Shown: positions 41,049-50,633 of the stretch, one piece after another
Numbering within the stretch: position 1 is the first letter of the stretch
How the letters are laid out: each line of letters begins with the position of its first letter
Source of the DNA: Tessaracoccus sp. OS52
Lineage (GTDB): Bacteria > Actinomycetota > Actinomycetes > Propionibacteriales > Propionibacteriaceae
NCBI RefSeq assembly: GCF_020687685.1
Contig: NZ_JAJEWM010000001.1
Coordinates: 1,550,001-1,614,000, forward strand
Direction: 5' to 3'
Length of the DNA: 64,000 nucleotides
The notes under the pieces: model-generated
What the model saw: the letters and a program-made list of their open reading frames with translations, nothing else
Told to the model about the DNA's origin: nothing
The model's database searches: none
Position numbers and translations under genes: made by a program

Positions 41049-42605
41049 CTACTTGTTCTGGTCGAACATCTTCTGCAACTCCGGCGGCAACTCGAAGTCG
41101 TCGATGGTCTGGGGCACCTGGTCGCGCTGCGGCAGATCCAGGCCCAAAGCCTGCTGCTGCCTGCGAGCGGGGTTTCCCGAGACCTTGTTGCCACGCTTCT
41201 TCGTGGCCTTCTTGCCGCCCTGACGCTTCGCCGCACGACCACCGGGAGCGCCCGGCATCCCCGCCGGCATTCCTGGCATGCCTGGCATGCCGGGCATTCC
41301 TCCGCCCGCCATCCGCTCCATCATCTTGCGGGCCTCGACGAACCGGTTGACCAACTGGTTGACGTCGGAGACCTGCGTCCCCGATCCCTTGGCGATCCGC
41401 GCGCGCCGCGAGCCGTTGAGGATGGACACGTCGTCACGCTCCGCAGGGGTCATCGACTGGATGATCGCCTCTATCCGGTCCACCTCCTTCTCGTCGATCT
41501 CGTTGATGGCGTCCTTGAACTGCCCGGCGCCGGGCAGCATGCCGAAGATCTTCGACAGCGGGCCCATCTTGCGCAGCTGCTGCATCTGGCCCAGGAAGTC
41601 CTGGAGTCCGAACTTGTTCTTGCCGCCCATCAGCTTCTCGGCGGCGGCACGTGACTGTTCGGCGTCGAAGGTCTTCTCGGCCTGTTCGATGAGCGTCAGG
41701 ACGTCGCCCATGCCCAGGATGCGGCTGGCCATCCGGTCCGGGTGGAAGACGTCGAAGTCCCCCAGTCCCTCACCGTTGGAGGCGAACATGATGGGCTTGC
41801 CCACGACCTTGGCGATGGACAGGGCCGCGCCGCCACGGGCGTCGCCGTCGAGCTTGGTGAGGACGACGCCGTCGAAGCCGATGCCCTCCTCGAAGGCCTT
41901 GGCGGTGTTGACGGCGTCCTGGCCTATCATGGCGTCGACGACGAACAGGACCTCGTCAGGATTGACGGCGGCCTTGATGTCGGCGGCCTGCTGCATCAGG
42001 ACCTCGTCGATGCCCAGGCGCCCGGCGGTGTCCACGATGACGACGTCGTAGAGCCGACGCTCGGCGTGGGCGATGGCGTCCCTGGCGACCTGCACCGGGT
42101 CACCGACGCCGTTGCCCGGCTCGGGTGCGAAGACGTGCACCCCGGCCCGCTGCCCGACGATCTGGAGCTGGTTCACCGCGTTGGGGCGCTGGAGGTCCGC
42201 CGCCACGAGCAGCGGCGCATGCTTCTCGGCGCGCAGCCACTTGGCCAGCTTGCCCGCCAGCGTGGTCTTGCCTGCACCCTGCAGGCCCGCGAGCATGATC
42301 ACCGTCGGCGGGCGCTTGGCGAAGCGGATCCTGCGGGCCTCCCCGCCGAGGATGGTGACCAGTTCCTCGTTGACGATCTTGATGATCTGCTGCGAGGGGT
42401 TCAGAGCCTTCGAGACCTCTACGCCGAGGCTGCGCTCCTTCACCGCGGCGATGAACTCCTTGACCACCCCGAGGTTGACGTCGGCCTCCAGGAGTGCGAT
42501 GCGGATCTCGCGCATGGAGGAGTCGATGTCTGCTGCGGTCAGGCGCCCCTTGGAGCGCAGTCCCTTGAAGACGTCGGCAAGGCGGTCTTGCAGGGTGTCG
42601 AACAC
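41049..42605 (-). CDS. ffh: signal recognition particle protein
   Basis: 518 aa GTPase that targets nascent membrane proteins. N domain, then G domain with GLQGAGKTTLAGKLA, VDTAGRLG and TKLDGDARGG, then the Met-rich M domain with SGTQVSDVNQLVNRF. A C-terminal extension contains a GMPGMPGMPGMPAGMPG run followed by basic residues. The GTG at 42605 (VFDTLQDRLADVFKGL) matches the family start. Its receptor ftsY is immediately upstream. Confidence 0.97.
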   Translation of the reverse strand: MFDTLQDRLADVFKGLRSKGRLTAADIDSSMREIRIALLEADVNLGVVKEFIAAVKERSLGVEVSKALNPSQQIIKIVNEELVTILGGEARRIRFAKRPPTVIMLAGLQGAGKTTLAGKLAKWLRAEKHAPLLVAADLQRPNAVNQLQIVGQRAGVHVFAPEPGNGVGDPVQVARDAIAHAERRLYDVVIVDTAGRLGIDEVLMQQAADIKAAVNPDEVLFVVDAMIGQDAVNTAKAFEEGIGFDGVVLTKLDGDARGGAALSIAKVVGKPIMFASNGEGLGDFDVFHPDRMASRILGMGDVLTLIEQAEKTFDAEQSRAAAEKLMGGKNKFGLQDFLGQMQQLRKMGPLSKIFGMLPGAGQFKDAINEIDEKEVDRIEAIIQSMTPAERDDVSILNGSRRARIAKGSGTQVSDVNQLVNRFVEARKMMERMAGGGMPGMPGMPGMPAGMPGAPGGRAAKRQGGKKATKKRGNKVSGNPARRQQQALGLDLPQRDQVPQTIDDFELPPELQKMFDQNK

Positions 42606-42689
42606 GTGGGTGAATCCTTCGTCAGTCGGCGTGCGCTCGGCCGGATGCGGCCGGAATCCACCCAAGGATACTTCAGGTGGCCCGCGGAC

Positions 42690-43826
42690 TCATTCGCCGA
42701 GGATCCCGGCCACGAATCCCTCCGGGTCAAAGGGGGCGAGGTCGTCGACGCCCTCCCCCAGTCCGATCAGCTTCACCGGGACGCCGAGCTCCCTCTGGAC
42801 CTGCACCACGATGCCGCCCTTGGCGGAGCCGTCGAGCTTGGTGAGCACGATCCCGGTGACGTCGACCACCTCGGAGAAGATCCGCGCCTGCGTCATTCCG
42901 TTCTGGCCAGTGGTGGCGTCGAGCACGAGCAGCACCTCGCCGACGGCGGCGCGCTTCTCAACCACCCGCTTCACCTTCCCCAGCTCATCCATGAGTCCGA
43001 CCTTGGTGTGGAGGCGTCCGGCCGTGTCGATCAGCACGACGTCGACGCCTTCCTCGGCGCCCAGGCTGACGGCGTCGTAGGCGACCGAGGCCGGGTCCGC
43101 GCCCTCCGGCCCACGGACCGTCTCGACGCCGACGCGTTTCCCCCAGGTGGACAGCTGCTCTGCCGCGGCCGCCCGGAAGGTGTCCGCGGCGGCCAGGACG
43201 ACGGAGTTCCCCTCGGCGACGAGGACCCGGGCAAGCTTCCCGACCGTGGTGGTCTTGCCGGTCCCGTTCACCCCTACGACAAGCACGACGGCAGGATCAC
43301 CGTCGGCCGCCTCCAGGTTGAGGGACCGGTCCAGGGTGGGATCCACGAGCTTCAGGAGTTCAGCGCGCAGCACGCTCCTGGCCCGGGCAGGGTCTGCGAC
43401 CCCCTCGACGGCCAGCTGCTTGCGCAGGGCGTCGGTCAGTTCGGTGGTGGGACCGACGCCCAGGTCGGAAGCGATGAGCGTCGCCTCGAAATCGTCCCAG
43501 GTCTCGGCGTCGATCTTGTCGACGCTGAGCAGGTCGGCCAGCGCCTTGGCCAGCACGTTGTTGCTGGAGGAGAGCCGACGGCGCAGCCGCGTGAGCCGCG
43601 AGGTGGGTGCCTCGATCCCTTCGATCGGCGACGCGACGGGTTCCACGTCCGCAGGCGCCTCCACAACCGCGGGCTCGGCCGGGACGGAGGGCTCCGGCGC
43701 GGGAGTGATGGCCTCCTGCTCCGGCGGTGGCTCGATCCCGCGCCGGCTCCCCCGGTAGGCGAGGATGCCTGCCCCGAGGAGGCAGAGGCCGATGAGCGCA
43801 AGGATTACCCAGAAGATCCAGTCCAC
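42690..43826 (-). CDS. ftsY: signal recognition particle receptor FtsY
   Basis: 378 aa. An N-terminal membrane helix (WIFWVILALIGLCLLGAGILA, about residues 3-23), a short Pro/Glu linker, then the NG GTPase domain with GVNGTGKTTTVGKLA, LIDTAGRLHTK and LTKLDGSAKGG. The TM anchor replaces the long acidic A domain of E. coli, as in other actinobacteria. The order smc-ftsY-ffh is conserved. Confidence 0.96.
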   Translation of the reverse strand: MDWIFWVILALIGLCLLGAGILAYRGSRRGIEPPPEQEAITPAPEPSVPAEPAVVEAPADVEPVASPIEGIEAPTSRLTRLRRRLSSSNNVLAKALADLLSVDKIDAETWDDFEATLIASDLGVGPTTELTDALRKQLAVEGVADPARARSVLRAELLKLVDPTLDRSLNLEAADGDPAVVLVVGVNGTGKTTTVGKLARVLVAEGNSVVLAAADTFRAAAAEQLSTWGKRVGVETVRGPEGADPASVAYDAVSLGAEEGVDVVLIDTAGRLHTKVGLMDELGKVKRVVEKRAAVGEVLLVLDATTGQNGMTQARIFSEVVDVTGIVLTKLDGSAKGGIVVQVQRELGVPVKLIGLGEGVDDLAPFDPEGFVAGILGE

Positions 43827-43856
43827 GCGGTCATCCTAGCGAGTGGGGCGGAGTGC

Positions 43857-44060
43857 TCAGTTCTCGCGGAGGTCGAGCTTCTCAAGCACCCTCGGGGGGG
43901 TGCCATCCCCGTTGAGGTGGCGGGTGGTGGTCTCGGCCACCCTCTCCCACCTGGCTGCGCGGGGGCCGGTCAGCCGGCCGGCGGAGATGGCCACAACAGC
44001 CAGCAGACCGAGCGCGACGGCAACGGTCAGGATGATGGCGACTACAGCGATCCACGGCAT
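43857..44060 (-). CDS. small single-pass membrane protein, unknown
   Basis: 67 aa: one N-terminal hydrophobic helix (about residues 3-28), then a basic/polar segment ending VLEKLDLREN. It fills the gap between smc and ftsY on the same strand. No family recognised. Position and topology support a real gene, but it is short and start evidence is modest. Confidence 0.55.
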   Translation of the reverse strand: MPWIAVVAIILTVAVALGLLAVVAISAGRLTGPRAARWERVAETTTRHLNGDGTPPRVLEKLDLREN

Positions 44061-44096
44061 GGGACCGAGTCTAGTTGGTCGCGGGCCAGGATCCCG

Positions 44097-47000
44097 TCAG
44101 GCCAACCGCTGACTGACCACTGTCGAGATGCCGTCGCCGCGCATCGTGACGCCGTAGAGGGAGTCGGCGATCTCCATCGTGCGCTTCTGGTGGGTGATGA
44201 CGATCAGCTGCGAGTTCTCGCGCAGTTCCTCGTAGATCCCCAGCAGGCGTCCGAGGTTGGCGTCGTCGAGGGCCGCCTCCACCTCATCGAGAATGTAGAA
44301 CGGGCTGGGGCGGGCGATGAAGAGGCTGACGAGGAAGGCCACCGCCACCAAGGAGCGCTCCCCGCCGGAGAGCAGCGAGAGCCGCTTGACTTGCTTGCCC
44401 GCTGGACGGGCCTCGACGTCGACGCCGGTGTTCAGCCAGTCGCCGGGCTCGGTGAGGACGAGTTTTCCCTCACCGCCGGGGAACAGCCTCGGGAACACGT
44501 CGTTGAAGGTCGCCTCCACGTCCCGGTAGGCGGTCTCGAAGACCTCCTGGACGCGCCGGTCGACCTCGTCGATGATGTCTATGAGGTCCGCTCGTGTCCG
44601 TTTGAGGTCATCCAGCTGCTCGGCCAGGAAGGCGTGCCTGGCCAGCATCGCGTCGTACTCCTCGAGTGCGAGCGGGTTGACCCGCCCCAGCACCGCGAGG
44701 TTGCGCTCCGCCCTGCGGAGCCGGACGGTCTGCTCCTCGCGGTCATAGCCGATCGGCTCGGGCGTCTCGTCGTCCTCGGTGAGCGCCGAACCGTCGGGAC
44801 GTGTGATCACGGGGATGAGCTGGCCGGGTCCGTACTCGGCCACCAGGGTGTCCGGTTCGAGGCCGAGCTCGGACAGGGCGCGCTCCGCGAGTTGCTCGAT
44901 CTTCATCCGGTGCTCGATGCGCACCATCTCGTCGCGGTGGGCGCCCCGGACGAGTTCCTCAAGCTTCGCCGCTGAGGCGCGCGACTCATGCCTGGCCCGC
45001 ACGACGGCGGCCTCGGCCTCGCGCCTGCCCTGCTCGCAGACGTCCCGCTCACCGGCGGCCCGGTGCCGCGCCAGTTCCACGAGTTCCGACAGCCGCGTGG
45101 CGGCTTCGTTCACCGTCTCGGCGACCTCGGCCTCCCGACGGAGCTGCTCCGCCCTGGCCCTGGCCTTGGCCCGGGAGGCCCGCTCGCTCTGGGCCGCCCG
45201 CAACAACCCCTCCGCGCGCCCGGCGAGAGCCTTGGCCTGCTCCTCCGCCGTCCGCAGCGCCAGCCGTGCCTCCATCTCTACCTGCCGTGCCCTGCGGGCC
45301 TCGACGGACTTGTCGTCGCGTTCGCCCGGATCCGGCTCGGTGATCTCCTCGTCGGCCGCCGCTGCCAGCCGGGCCTCCAGGGCCTCCAGCTTCTCCGAGT
45401 CACTCGCCCGCGCGGCGGTCGCCGCGTCGATCGCCTCTGCCAGCCGTTCGCTCTCACGGAGCGCTGAGGCCTGGGTCTGCTTGAGCTGGCCGAGCTGGTC
45501 GGCCACTGCCGCGAGCTCCGCGTCCGAGGCATGCAGCTGGGTGAGGGCGTCGGCTTCCGCGACGCGCGCCTGTTCCAGATTCCCGGTCACCTCCGCCGCC
45601 TCGAACCTGAGACGGTCGAGGACATGCCCCTGCTCCACCAGCGCCTCCTCCGCGGAGGCCAGCCGCGCCGACAGCTCCAGCAGCGAGGGGGTGGCCGCGG
45701 ACCCGCCCTCCACAAGCCACAGCGAGACCAGGTCGCCCTCCCGCGTGACGGCCGTGAGTGAACCGTCGGCCTCGACGGCGGCCCTGGCCTCTGGCAGCGA
45801 CTCGGCACCGACGACCCCCTGCAGGAGACGCGAGACGGCGCCGCGCAGCTCGTCAGGCGCCTCGATCCGTTCGATCAGCGCATTCGCCGCCGCAGGCACC
45901 TCCGCGATGGTTCCCGCCACCACCAGCGGTGCACGACCGAGGTCGGAGGCGGCCAGGTGCTCGACGGCGTCGACGGCCGGGCCGAGCCCGTCTGTGACGA
46001 CGGCCTCCGCTGCCGCACGCAGGGCGACCGCCACGGCGTTCTCCCAGCCGGCCTCCACCGTGATGAGATCGCTGAGCCTGCCCCGGATGCCGTCACGACC
46101 CGACGAGAGCAGGTCGGCGGAGCCGTCCTTGCGCTCGGTCGTCAGACGGAGCGCCTCGACGCGGGCCTCGAGCGCGGCCTTCTCGCGAGCCGCTGCCGTC
46201 TCCCTGGACCTGAGGTCCGCCAGTCGGGCTTCGAGCGCGGCCGCGGCCTCTGCTGCCTCCTCGAACTGGGCGTCGAGATCAGACTCGTTGGAGCCGAGTC
46301 CTGCCAGTGAGGACTCGGTGGCGTGGTACTTGCGCTCAGCATCCGCCGCGCGAACCCGCGCCTCGTCCCGCCGACGGGCCAGCCGTTCCACCTCCTCCTG
46401 CGAGGCCTCGAGTCTGGACTTGATGGAGTTCACCTGCCCGTTCAGCCGCGCCAGGCCCTCGCGCCGGTCCGCGATGGCCCGGAGCGCGGTCGAGTAGGCC
46501 TGCTCCGCGGTGGCGTGCTCCTTCTCCGCGGCGTTGCGGCGCAGGGTCGCGTCGGTCAGGGCCGCATGCGCTGACTCCACCTGCTTGGCCAGCTCGGCCT
46601 CGCGGGCCCGGACCTCGGCGGCGTCCCGCTCCAGGGCCTCAGGGTCGCGGCCGCCGACGTCGAGCGCCGGCTGGGCAGCGCCCGAGCGCATCCGCTCGGC
46701 GGAGATCGAGATGGTGGTGGAGACCCGCTCCCGGAGGCTGGCCAGCGCGTACCACGTCTCCTGGGCGGAGTCGTAGGCCGCGCCGGCCTCCCTCAGTGCC
46801 TGTTCCGCCGCGTCCTCGGCCTCGGCCGCCCGTTTGACCTCCAGTTCGGCCTTGTCCCGGGCTGCCGCGACGGCGGCCTCGTCGGCCAGTTCCTCGGCCA
46901 GGGCCTTCTGCGCCGCCGACAGTTCGTCGGCGAGCAGCCGGGCCTTCGCGTCGCGCAGCTCGGCCTGGATGACGGCGGCCTTCCGGGCAGCCTCCGCCTG

Positions 47001-47621
47001 CCTGCCGAGGGGCTTGAGCTGGCGCTGCAGTTCACCGATGAGGTCCGAGAGGCGCTCGAGGTTGGCCTTGGTCCCCTCCAGCTTCCGGAGCGCCTTCTCC
47101 TTGCGCTTGCGGTGCTTCAGGACCCCGGCAGCCTCCTCGATGAAGCCGCGCCTGCTCTCGGGCGTGGCCTGCAGGATCGCGTCGAGTTGGCCCTGCCCGA
47201 CGATGACGTGCATCTCCCGGCCGATGCCGGAGTCGCTCAGCAGTTCCTGCACGTCGAGCAGGCGGGCGGGTGCGCCGTTGATGGCGTACTCGGAACCCCC
47301 GCTGCGGAACATCGTCCGGGTGATGGTCACCTCGGCGTACTCGATGGGGAGTGCGCCGTCGGAATTGTCGATGGTCAGTTCCACCTCCGCGCGCCCCAAC
47401 GGTGCCCGCTTGGCGGTGCCGGCGAAGATGACGTCCTCCATCTTGCCGCCGCGCAGCGTCTTGGCCCCCTGCTCCCCCATCACCCAGCTGAGAGCGTCGA
47501 CGACGTTGGACTTGCCGGACCCGTTGGGGCCCACCACGCACGTGATGCCCGGCTCGAAGGCGAGGGTCGTCGCGGAGGCGAAGGACTTGAATCCGCGAAG
47601 GGTCAGCTGCTTCAGGTACAT
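44097..47621 (-). CDS. smc: chromosome segregation protein SMC
   Basis: 1174 aa. Condensin ATPase for chromosome organisation. Walker A GPNGSGKSNVVDAL lies near residue 32. Long Ala/Glu/Arg-rich coiled coils flank the hinge around residue 500-650 (VEHLAASDLGRAPLV region). The ABC signature LSGGERSLVAVAFL and Walker B YILDEVEAALDD are near the C-terminus, which ends with IVITHQKRTMEIAD. Length is typical. It follows gtrA on the minus strand after one base. Confidence 0.97.
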   Translation of the reverse strand: MYLKQLTLRGFKSFASATTLAFEPGITCVVGPNGSGKSNVVDALSWVMGEQGAKTLRGGKMEDVIFAGTAKRAPLGRAEVELTIDNSDGALPIEYAEVTITRTMFRSGGSEYAINGAPARLLDVQELLSDSGIGREMHVIVGQGQLDAILQATPESRRGFIEEAAGVLKHRKRKEKALRKLEGTKANLERLSDLIGELQRQLKPLGRQAEAARKAAVIQAELRDAKARLLADELSAAQKALAEELADEAAVAAARDKAELEVKRAAEAEDAAEQALREAGAAYDSAQETWYALASLRERVSTTISISAERMRSGAAQPALDVGGRDPEALERDAAEVRAREAELAKQVESAHAALTDATLRRNAAEKEHATAEQAYSTALRAIADRREGLARLNGQVNSIKSRLEASQEEVERLARRRDEARVRAADAERKYHATESSLAGLGSNESDLDAQFEEAAEAAAALEARLADLRSRETAAAREKAALEARVEALRLTTERKDGSADLLSSGRDGIRGRLSDLITVEAGWENAVAVALRAAAEAVVTDGLGPAVDAVEHLAASDLGRAPLVVAGTIAEVPAAANALIERIEAPDELRGAVSRLLQGVVGAESLPEARAAVEADGSLTAVTREGDLVSLWLVEGGSAATPSLLELSARLASAEEALVEQGHVLDRLRFEAAEVTGNLEQARVAEADALTQLHASDAELAAVADQLGQLKQTQASALRESERLAEAIDAATAARASDSEKLEALEARLAAAADEEITEPDPGERDDKSVEARRARQVEMEARLALRTAEEQAKALAGRAEGLLRAAQSERASRAKARARAEQLRREAEVAETVNEAATRLSELVELARHRAAGERDVCEQGRREAEAAVVRARHESRASAAKLEELVRGAHRDEMVRIEHRMKIEQLAERALSELGLEPDTLVAEYGPGQLIPVITRPDGSALTEDDETPEPIGYDREEQTVRLRRAERNLAVLGRVNPLALEEYDAMLARHAFLAEQLDDLKRTRADLIDIIDEVDRRVQEVFETAYRDVEATFNDVFPRLFPGGEGKLVLTEPGDWLNTGVDVEARPAGKQVKRLSLLSGGERSLVAVAFLVSLFIARPSPFYILDEVEAALDDANLGRLLGIYEELRENSQLIVITHQKRTMEIADSLYGVTMRGDGISTVVSQRLA

Positions 47622-47622
47622 C

Positions 47623-48222
47623 TCAGACGTCCTCCACCTGGATGTCCTCGGGGTGCTCGACCTCTTCGGTCTCCTCGATCGTCCGGATCGCCTTGAAGGT
47701 CCAGAACTTGTTGACCAGGAAGGTGATGGGGATGGTGCACAGGATCATGATCAGCTGCGCCCAGTACTCCCGCGTCCGCAGGCCTGTGGAGTCATCCAGG
47801 ATGGACCTCGGCAGCGCGACCGGGGAGCCCTCCATCATGAGGGCGGTCATGATGAGCAGGCCGACGCCCTGGGCGATGAGACCGACTGTGAGGAACGGGA
47901 AGTACTCCCGCGCCCAGTTGGCCGAGTGGTGCGAGCGGAACGTCCACCGTCGGTTCAGTTGGAAGTTGAACACGTTGGCGACGAAGAAGGCGATCGTGGA
48001 CTTCACGTGGTACCAGCGCACGTTGAAATCGGTGAACGGCAGGTCCCACCAGACGGCACCCTCGCCTGCGTCCGCGCCGGCCCATTTCAGCGCCAACAAC
48101 TTGCCCGCCAGGATGAAGACGGTGAAGTTCACAAAGACTCCAAGACCCCCGACAACGCCGAAGCGGAAGAACTGCCAGATGGTGGTCTCGTAGCGCCGGT
48201 ACCTGCCCCTGAACCACTCCAT
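47623..48222 (-). CDS. GtrA family membrane protein
   Basis: 199 aa with four transmembrane helices, starting FFRFGVVGGLGVFVNFTVF, with ANVFNFQLNRRWTF in the second half-motif and VNKFWTF near the end, all hallmarks of GtrA/DPMS-like flippase subunits for lipid-linked sugars. An acidic C-terminal tail (EETEEVEHPEDIQVED) is unusual. The start overlaps the mutM stop, so co-translation is likely. Confidence 0.9.
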   Translation of the reverse strand: MEWFRGRYRRYETTIWQFFRFGVVGGLGVFVNFTVFILAGKLLALKWAGADAGEGAVWWDLPFTDFNVRWYHVKSTIAFFVANVFNFQLNRRWTFRSHHSANWAREYFPFLTVGLIAQGVGLLIMTALMMEGSPVALPRSILDDSTGLRTREYWAQLIMILCTIPITFLVNKFWTFKAIRTIEETEEVEHPEDIQVEDV

Positions 48223-49064
48223 CAGCGTTTACCTCCTCTGGGCAACCGCTGACATTTTGGGCACAGGAAGCTGCTGCGGTTCGCGAACTGGCGCCGGACC
48301 ATCGGTGAGGAGCACCGTCGGCACGGCTGACCCTCCCGACCATAGGCGTCCAACGACCTCGCGAAGTACCCCGACTCGCCGTTGATGTTCACGTACAGGG
48401 AATCGAAGGACGTCCCGCCCTGCTCGAGCGCCTCGGCCATCACCTCCCTGGCGTGCTGGAGGACCTCTACCGCGCGCTTGCGGGTGAGCGCCGTGGTCGG
48501 GTGCTCGAAGTGCATCCTGGCGCGCCAGAGGGACTCGTCGGCGTAGATGTTGCCGATCCCCGAGACGAACCGCTGGTCCAGCAGCGCCCGCTTGACGGTG
48601 GTGTTGCGGCGTCGCATCCGGTCCGCCACGTCGACGACGTCGAAGTCGTGGTCGAAGGGGTCCAGCGCGATGTGGGGGACGGGATTGATGGCCCCTCCGG
48701 TGGCGAGTGTGAGCCCACCGAACATGCGCTGGTCGACGAATCGCAGTTGCCTGCCGTCGTCCAGGTCGAACAGGACACGGGTGTTGCGGACGAGGTCGTC
48801 GGCAGGCGCGTTGACGCGGAACTGCCCGCTCATCCCGAGGTGGAGCACCAACGCATCCTCGTCGAGGGCGAACCAGAGGAACTTGCCCCGGCGCCGGACC
48901 GCATCGATGGTGCGGCCCTCCAGGGCTGCGCGCATCCCGTCCGCGCCGGAGGGGTGGGAGCGGACCGGACGCGGGTGCAGCACCGTCAACTTCTCGATCC
49001 GGCGCGAGGTGACGTGAGAGGCGAGGCCGCGTCGGACGACCTCGACCTCCGGCAGCTCAGGCAT
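48222..49064 (-). CDS. mutM: formamidopyrimidine-DNA glycosylase
   Basis: 280 aa. Excises 8-oxoG and FaPy. Catalytic Pro2 and Glu3 are in MPELPEVE. The substrate-binding Lys is in RRRGKFLWF, and VSGIGNIYADE lies in the H2TH region. The C-terminal zinc finger reads CRRCSSPM...FLCPKCQ. ATG 49064 is required because Pro2 is the nucleophile. It overlaps rnc by 8 bases, a conserved rnc-mutM pairing. Confidence 0.97.
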   Translation of the reverse strand: MPELPEVEVVRRGLASHVTSRRIEKLTVLHPRPVRSHPSGADGMRAALEGRTIDAVRRRGKFLWFALDEDALVLHLGMSGQFRVNAPADDLVRNTRVLFDLDDGRQLRFVDQRMFGGLTLATGGAINPVPHIALDPFDHDFDVVDVADRMRRRNTTVKRALLDQRFVSGIGNIYADESLWRARMHFEHPTTALTRKRAVEVLQHAREVMAEALEQGGTSFDSLYVNINGESGYFARSLDAYGREGQPCRRCSSPMVRRQFANRSSFLCPKCQRLPRGGKR

Positions 49065-49743
49065 CCCCGCCACCCAGCGCCCGGAAGGCGACGGTGGCGG
49101 CGCGCTGCTCGGCCAGCTTCTTGCTGGGGGCTGTACCCGTGCCGCGCGCCTGCCCGCCCACCACGACGGTGGCCGTGTAGGTGCGCTGGTGGTCCGGCCC
49201 GGAGCCCTCGACCTCGTAGACGGGCAGACCCCAGCCGTTGCGTGCACTCAGTTCCTGGAGTGTGGTCTTGAAGTCCGCGTACTCCCCCTCCGCCTGGGAA
49301 TCCGCGATGCGCTCGTCGAGCAGCGCATGGACGAAGCGTGCGGAGGCTTCCGGCCCGCCGGAGAGGTGAACCGCCCCGATGATGGCCTCGGTGGTGTCGG
49401 CGAGGATGGAGGACTTGTCACTGCCCCCGGTTGCGATCTCCCCCTTGCCCAGGAGGATGAGGGGCCCCAACTCCAGTCCGCGGGCCACGTCTGCGAGGGC
49501 GTAGGTGCTGACGACGGAGGCCCGCAGCTTTGCGAGTTCCCCCTCCGCGAGGTCCGGGTAGGCGTTGAAGATGTGCTCGGTGACCACGATCTGCAGCACG
49601 GCGTCCCCCAGGAACTCAAGCCGCTCGTTGCTGGGGATGCCACCGTGCTCGTAGGCGTAGCTGCGGTGGGTGCATGCCAACTCGAAAAGCTGGGCGTCCA
49701 CCTGGACGCCCAGCTCGGCAAGCTGGCCTTCGAGTCTGCTCAC
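49057..49743 (-). CDS. rnc: ribonuclease III
   Basis: 228 aa. Cleaves double-stranded RNA. The signature ERLEFLGDAVL with metal-binding Glu/Asp, then DTTEAIIGAVHL, and a C-terminal double-stranded RNA-binding domain (FKTTLQELSARNGWG ... APSKKLAEQRAA). GTG 49743 (VSRLEGQLAELGV) matches family length; the upstream open frame crosses rpmF. Order rpmF-rnc-mutM is typical. Confidence 0.96.
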   Translation of the reverse strand: MSRLEGQLAELGVQVDAQLFELACTHRSYAYEHGGIPSNERLEFLGDAVLQIVVTEHIFNAYPDLAEGELAKLRASVVSTYALADVARGLELGPLILLGKGEIATGGSDKSSILADTTEAIIGAVHLSGGPEASARFVHALLDERIADSQAEGEYADFKTTLQELSARNGWGLPVYEVEGSGPDHQRTYTATVVVGGQARGTGTAPSKKLAEQRAATVAFRALGGGDA

Positions 49744-49769
49744 CCGCGCGGGCGGGCCGGAAGCAGGAC

Positions 49770-49961
49770 TCAGGCCTCGAGGACCTGGCGACGCGCGCCC
49801 TTGGGGCCGTACTGGCCGCAAGAGGGGCAGGCGGTGTGCGACAGGTGACGCTCGCGGCAGGCCGGGTTCACGCACTCGACGGTGGGGACGACGCTCGTCT
49901 TCCACTGTGCCCGGCGCGACCGGGTGTTGCTGCGCGACATCTTCCGCTTCGGAACGGCCAC
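49770..49961 (-). CDS. rpmF: 50S ribosomal protein L32
   Basis: 63 aa. [20 protein letters not shown] is the invariant start of bL32. Four Cys (CVNPAC and CPSC) form the zinc site, so this is the zinc-binding C+ form. It lies just downstream of the DUF177/YceD gene as in most bacteria. Confidence 0.97.
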   Translation of the reverse strand: MAVPKRKMSRSNTRSRRAQWKTSVVPTVECVNPACRERHLSHTACPSCGQYGPKGARRQVLEA

Positions 49962-49993
49962 GATCTTCTCCTACTACTAAGGCTTGAAGGCTT

Positions 49994-50542
49994 CTAGTTG
50001 TTCGGCTCGACGTCGAGTTCGGTCAAGGCCGCCCAACGGGCGTCGATGACCGGCTCATGTCCGTGAGCCGGATCGTCGTTGAGGTTGAACCCGCATTCGG
50101 GGCACAGTCCCAGACAATCCTCTTCGCACAGGGGCGTGAACGGCAGTTCCAGCACCACGGCGTCGCGCAGTACCCCTTCGAGATCGATCGACTCGTCGAC
50201 GATCGCCCTGTCGTCCTCCTCCACCTCGTGTCCGGGGTAGAAGAAGAGTTCCTGCAGGCGGTAAGTCTCCGTGTCCTCGATTTCCCGAAGGCACCGGGCG
50301 CAGTCACCGTGCAGCTGCACTGTGGCCGTTCCCGAGACCAGGACTCCTTCGACGACGGACTCCAGACGGAGGTCCAGTTCGATGTCGGAGCCCTCGGGCA
50401 CTCCGATCACCTCGATACCAAGGTCGGCGGGCGCAGGGACGGTCCTGCTGACCTCGCGCATCGATCCCGCGCCGCGGCCCAACTCCAGGATGTCAATTAC
50501 CAGAGGTGAGCGACGATCGGGTTTGCGATGTACGGACGTCAT
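49994..50542 (-). CDS. yceD: DUF177 (YceD) family protein
   Basis: 182 aa from ATG 50542. Two Cys pairs, CARC and CEEDCLGLCPECG, likely bind zinc, and the end region reads FNLNDDPAHGHEPVIDARWAAL. The family is tied to rRNA (23S) accumulation in other bacteria. It is always beside rpmF. The open frame further upstream to 50623 lacks homology. Confidence 0.93.
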   Translation of the reverse strand: MTSVHRKPDRRSPLVIDILELGRGAGSMREVSRTVPAPADLGIEVIGVPEGSDIELDLRLESVVEGVLVSGTATVQLHGDCARCLREIEDTETYRLQELFFYPGHEVEEDDRAIVDESIDLEGVLRDAVVLELPFTPLCEEDCLGLCPECGFNLNDDPAHGHEPVIDARWAALTELDVEPNN

Positions 50543-50633
50543 GCGAACAATCCCTTCGTACGTCGACCATGATCTCGAACATGACCGACTCACAACGATA
50601 CCTGAGGCCCCGAGGGTTCCCAAAATCCCCGGG

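Noticed and set aside
41220-41310. GGCAT-type tandem repeats
   Set aside because: They code for the GMPGMPG run in the Ffh C-terminus, a known feature of actinobacterial Ffh; ordinary coding low complexity.
41742-44975. Long open frame (over 1000 codons) on the plus strand opposite ffh, ftsY and smc
   Set aside because: It is antisense to three firmly identified genes, is rich in Arg/Asp/Val/Gly/Leu as expected from high-GC complement frames, and has no recognisable domain.
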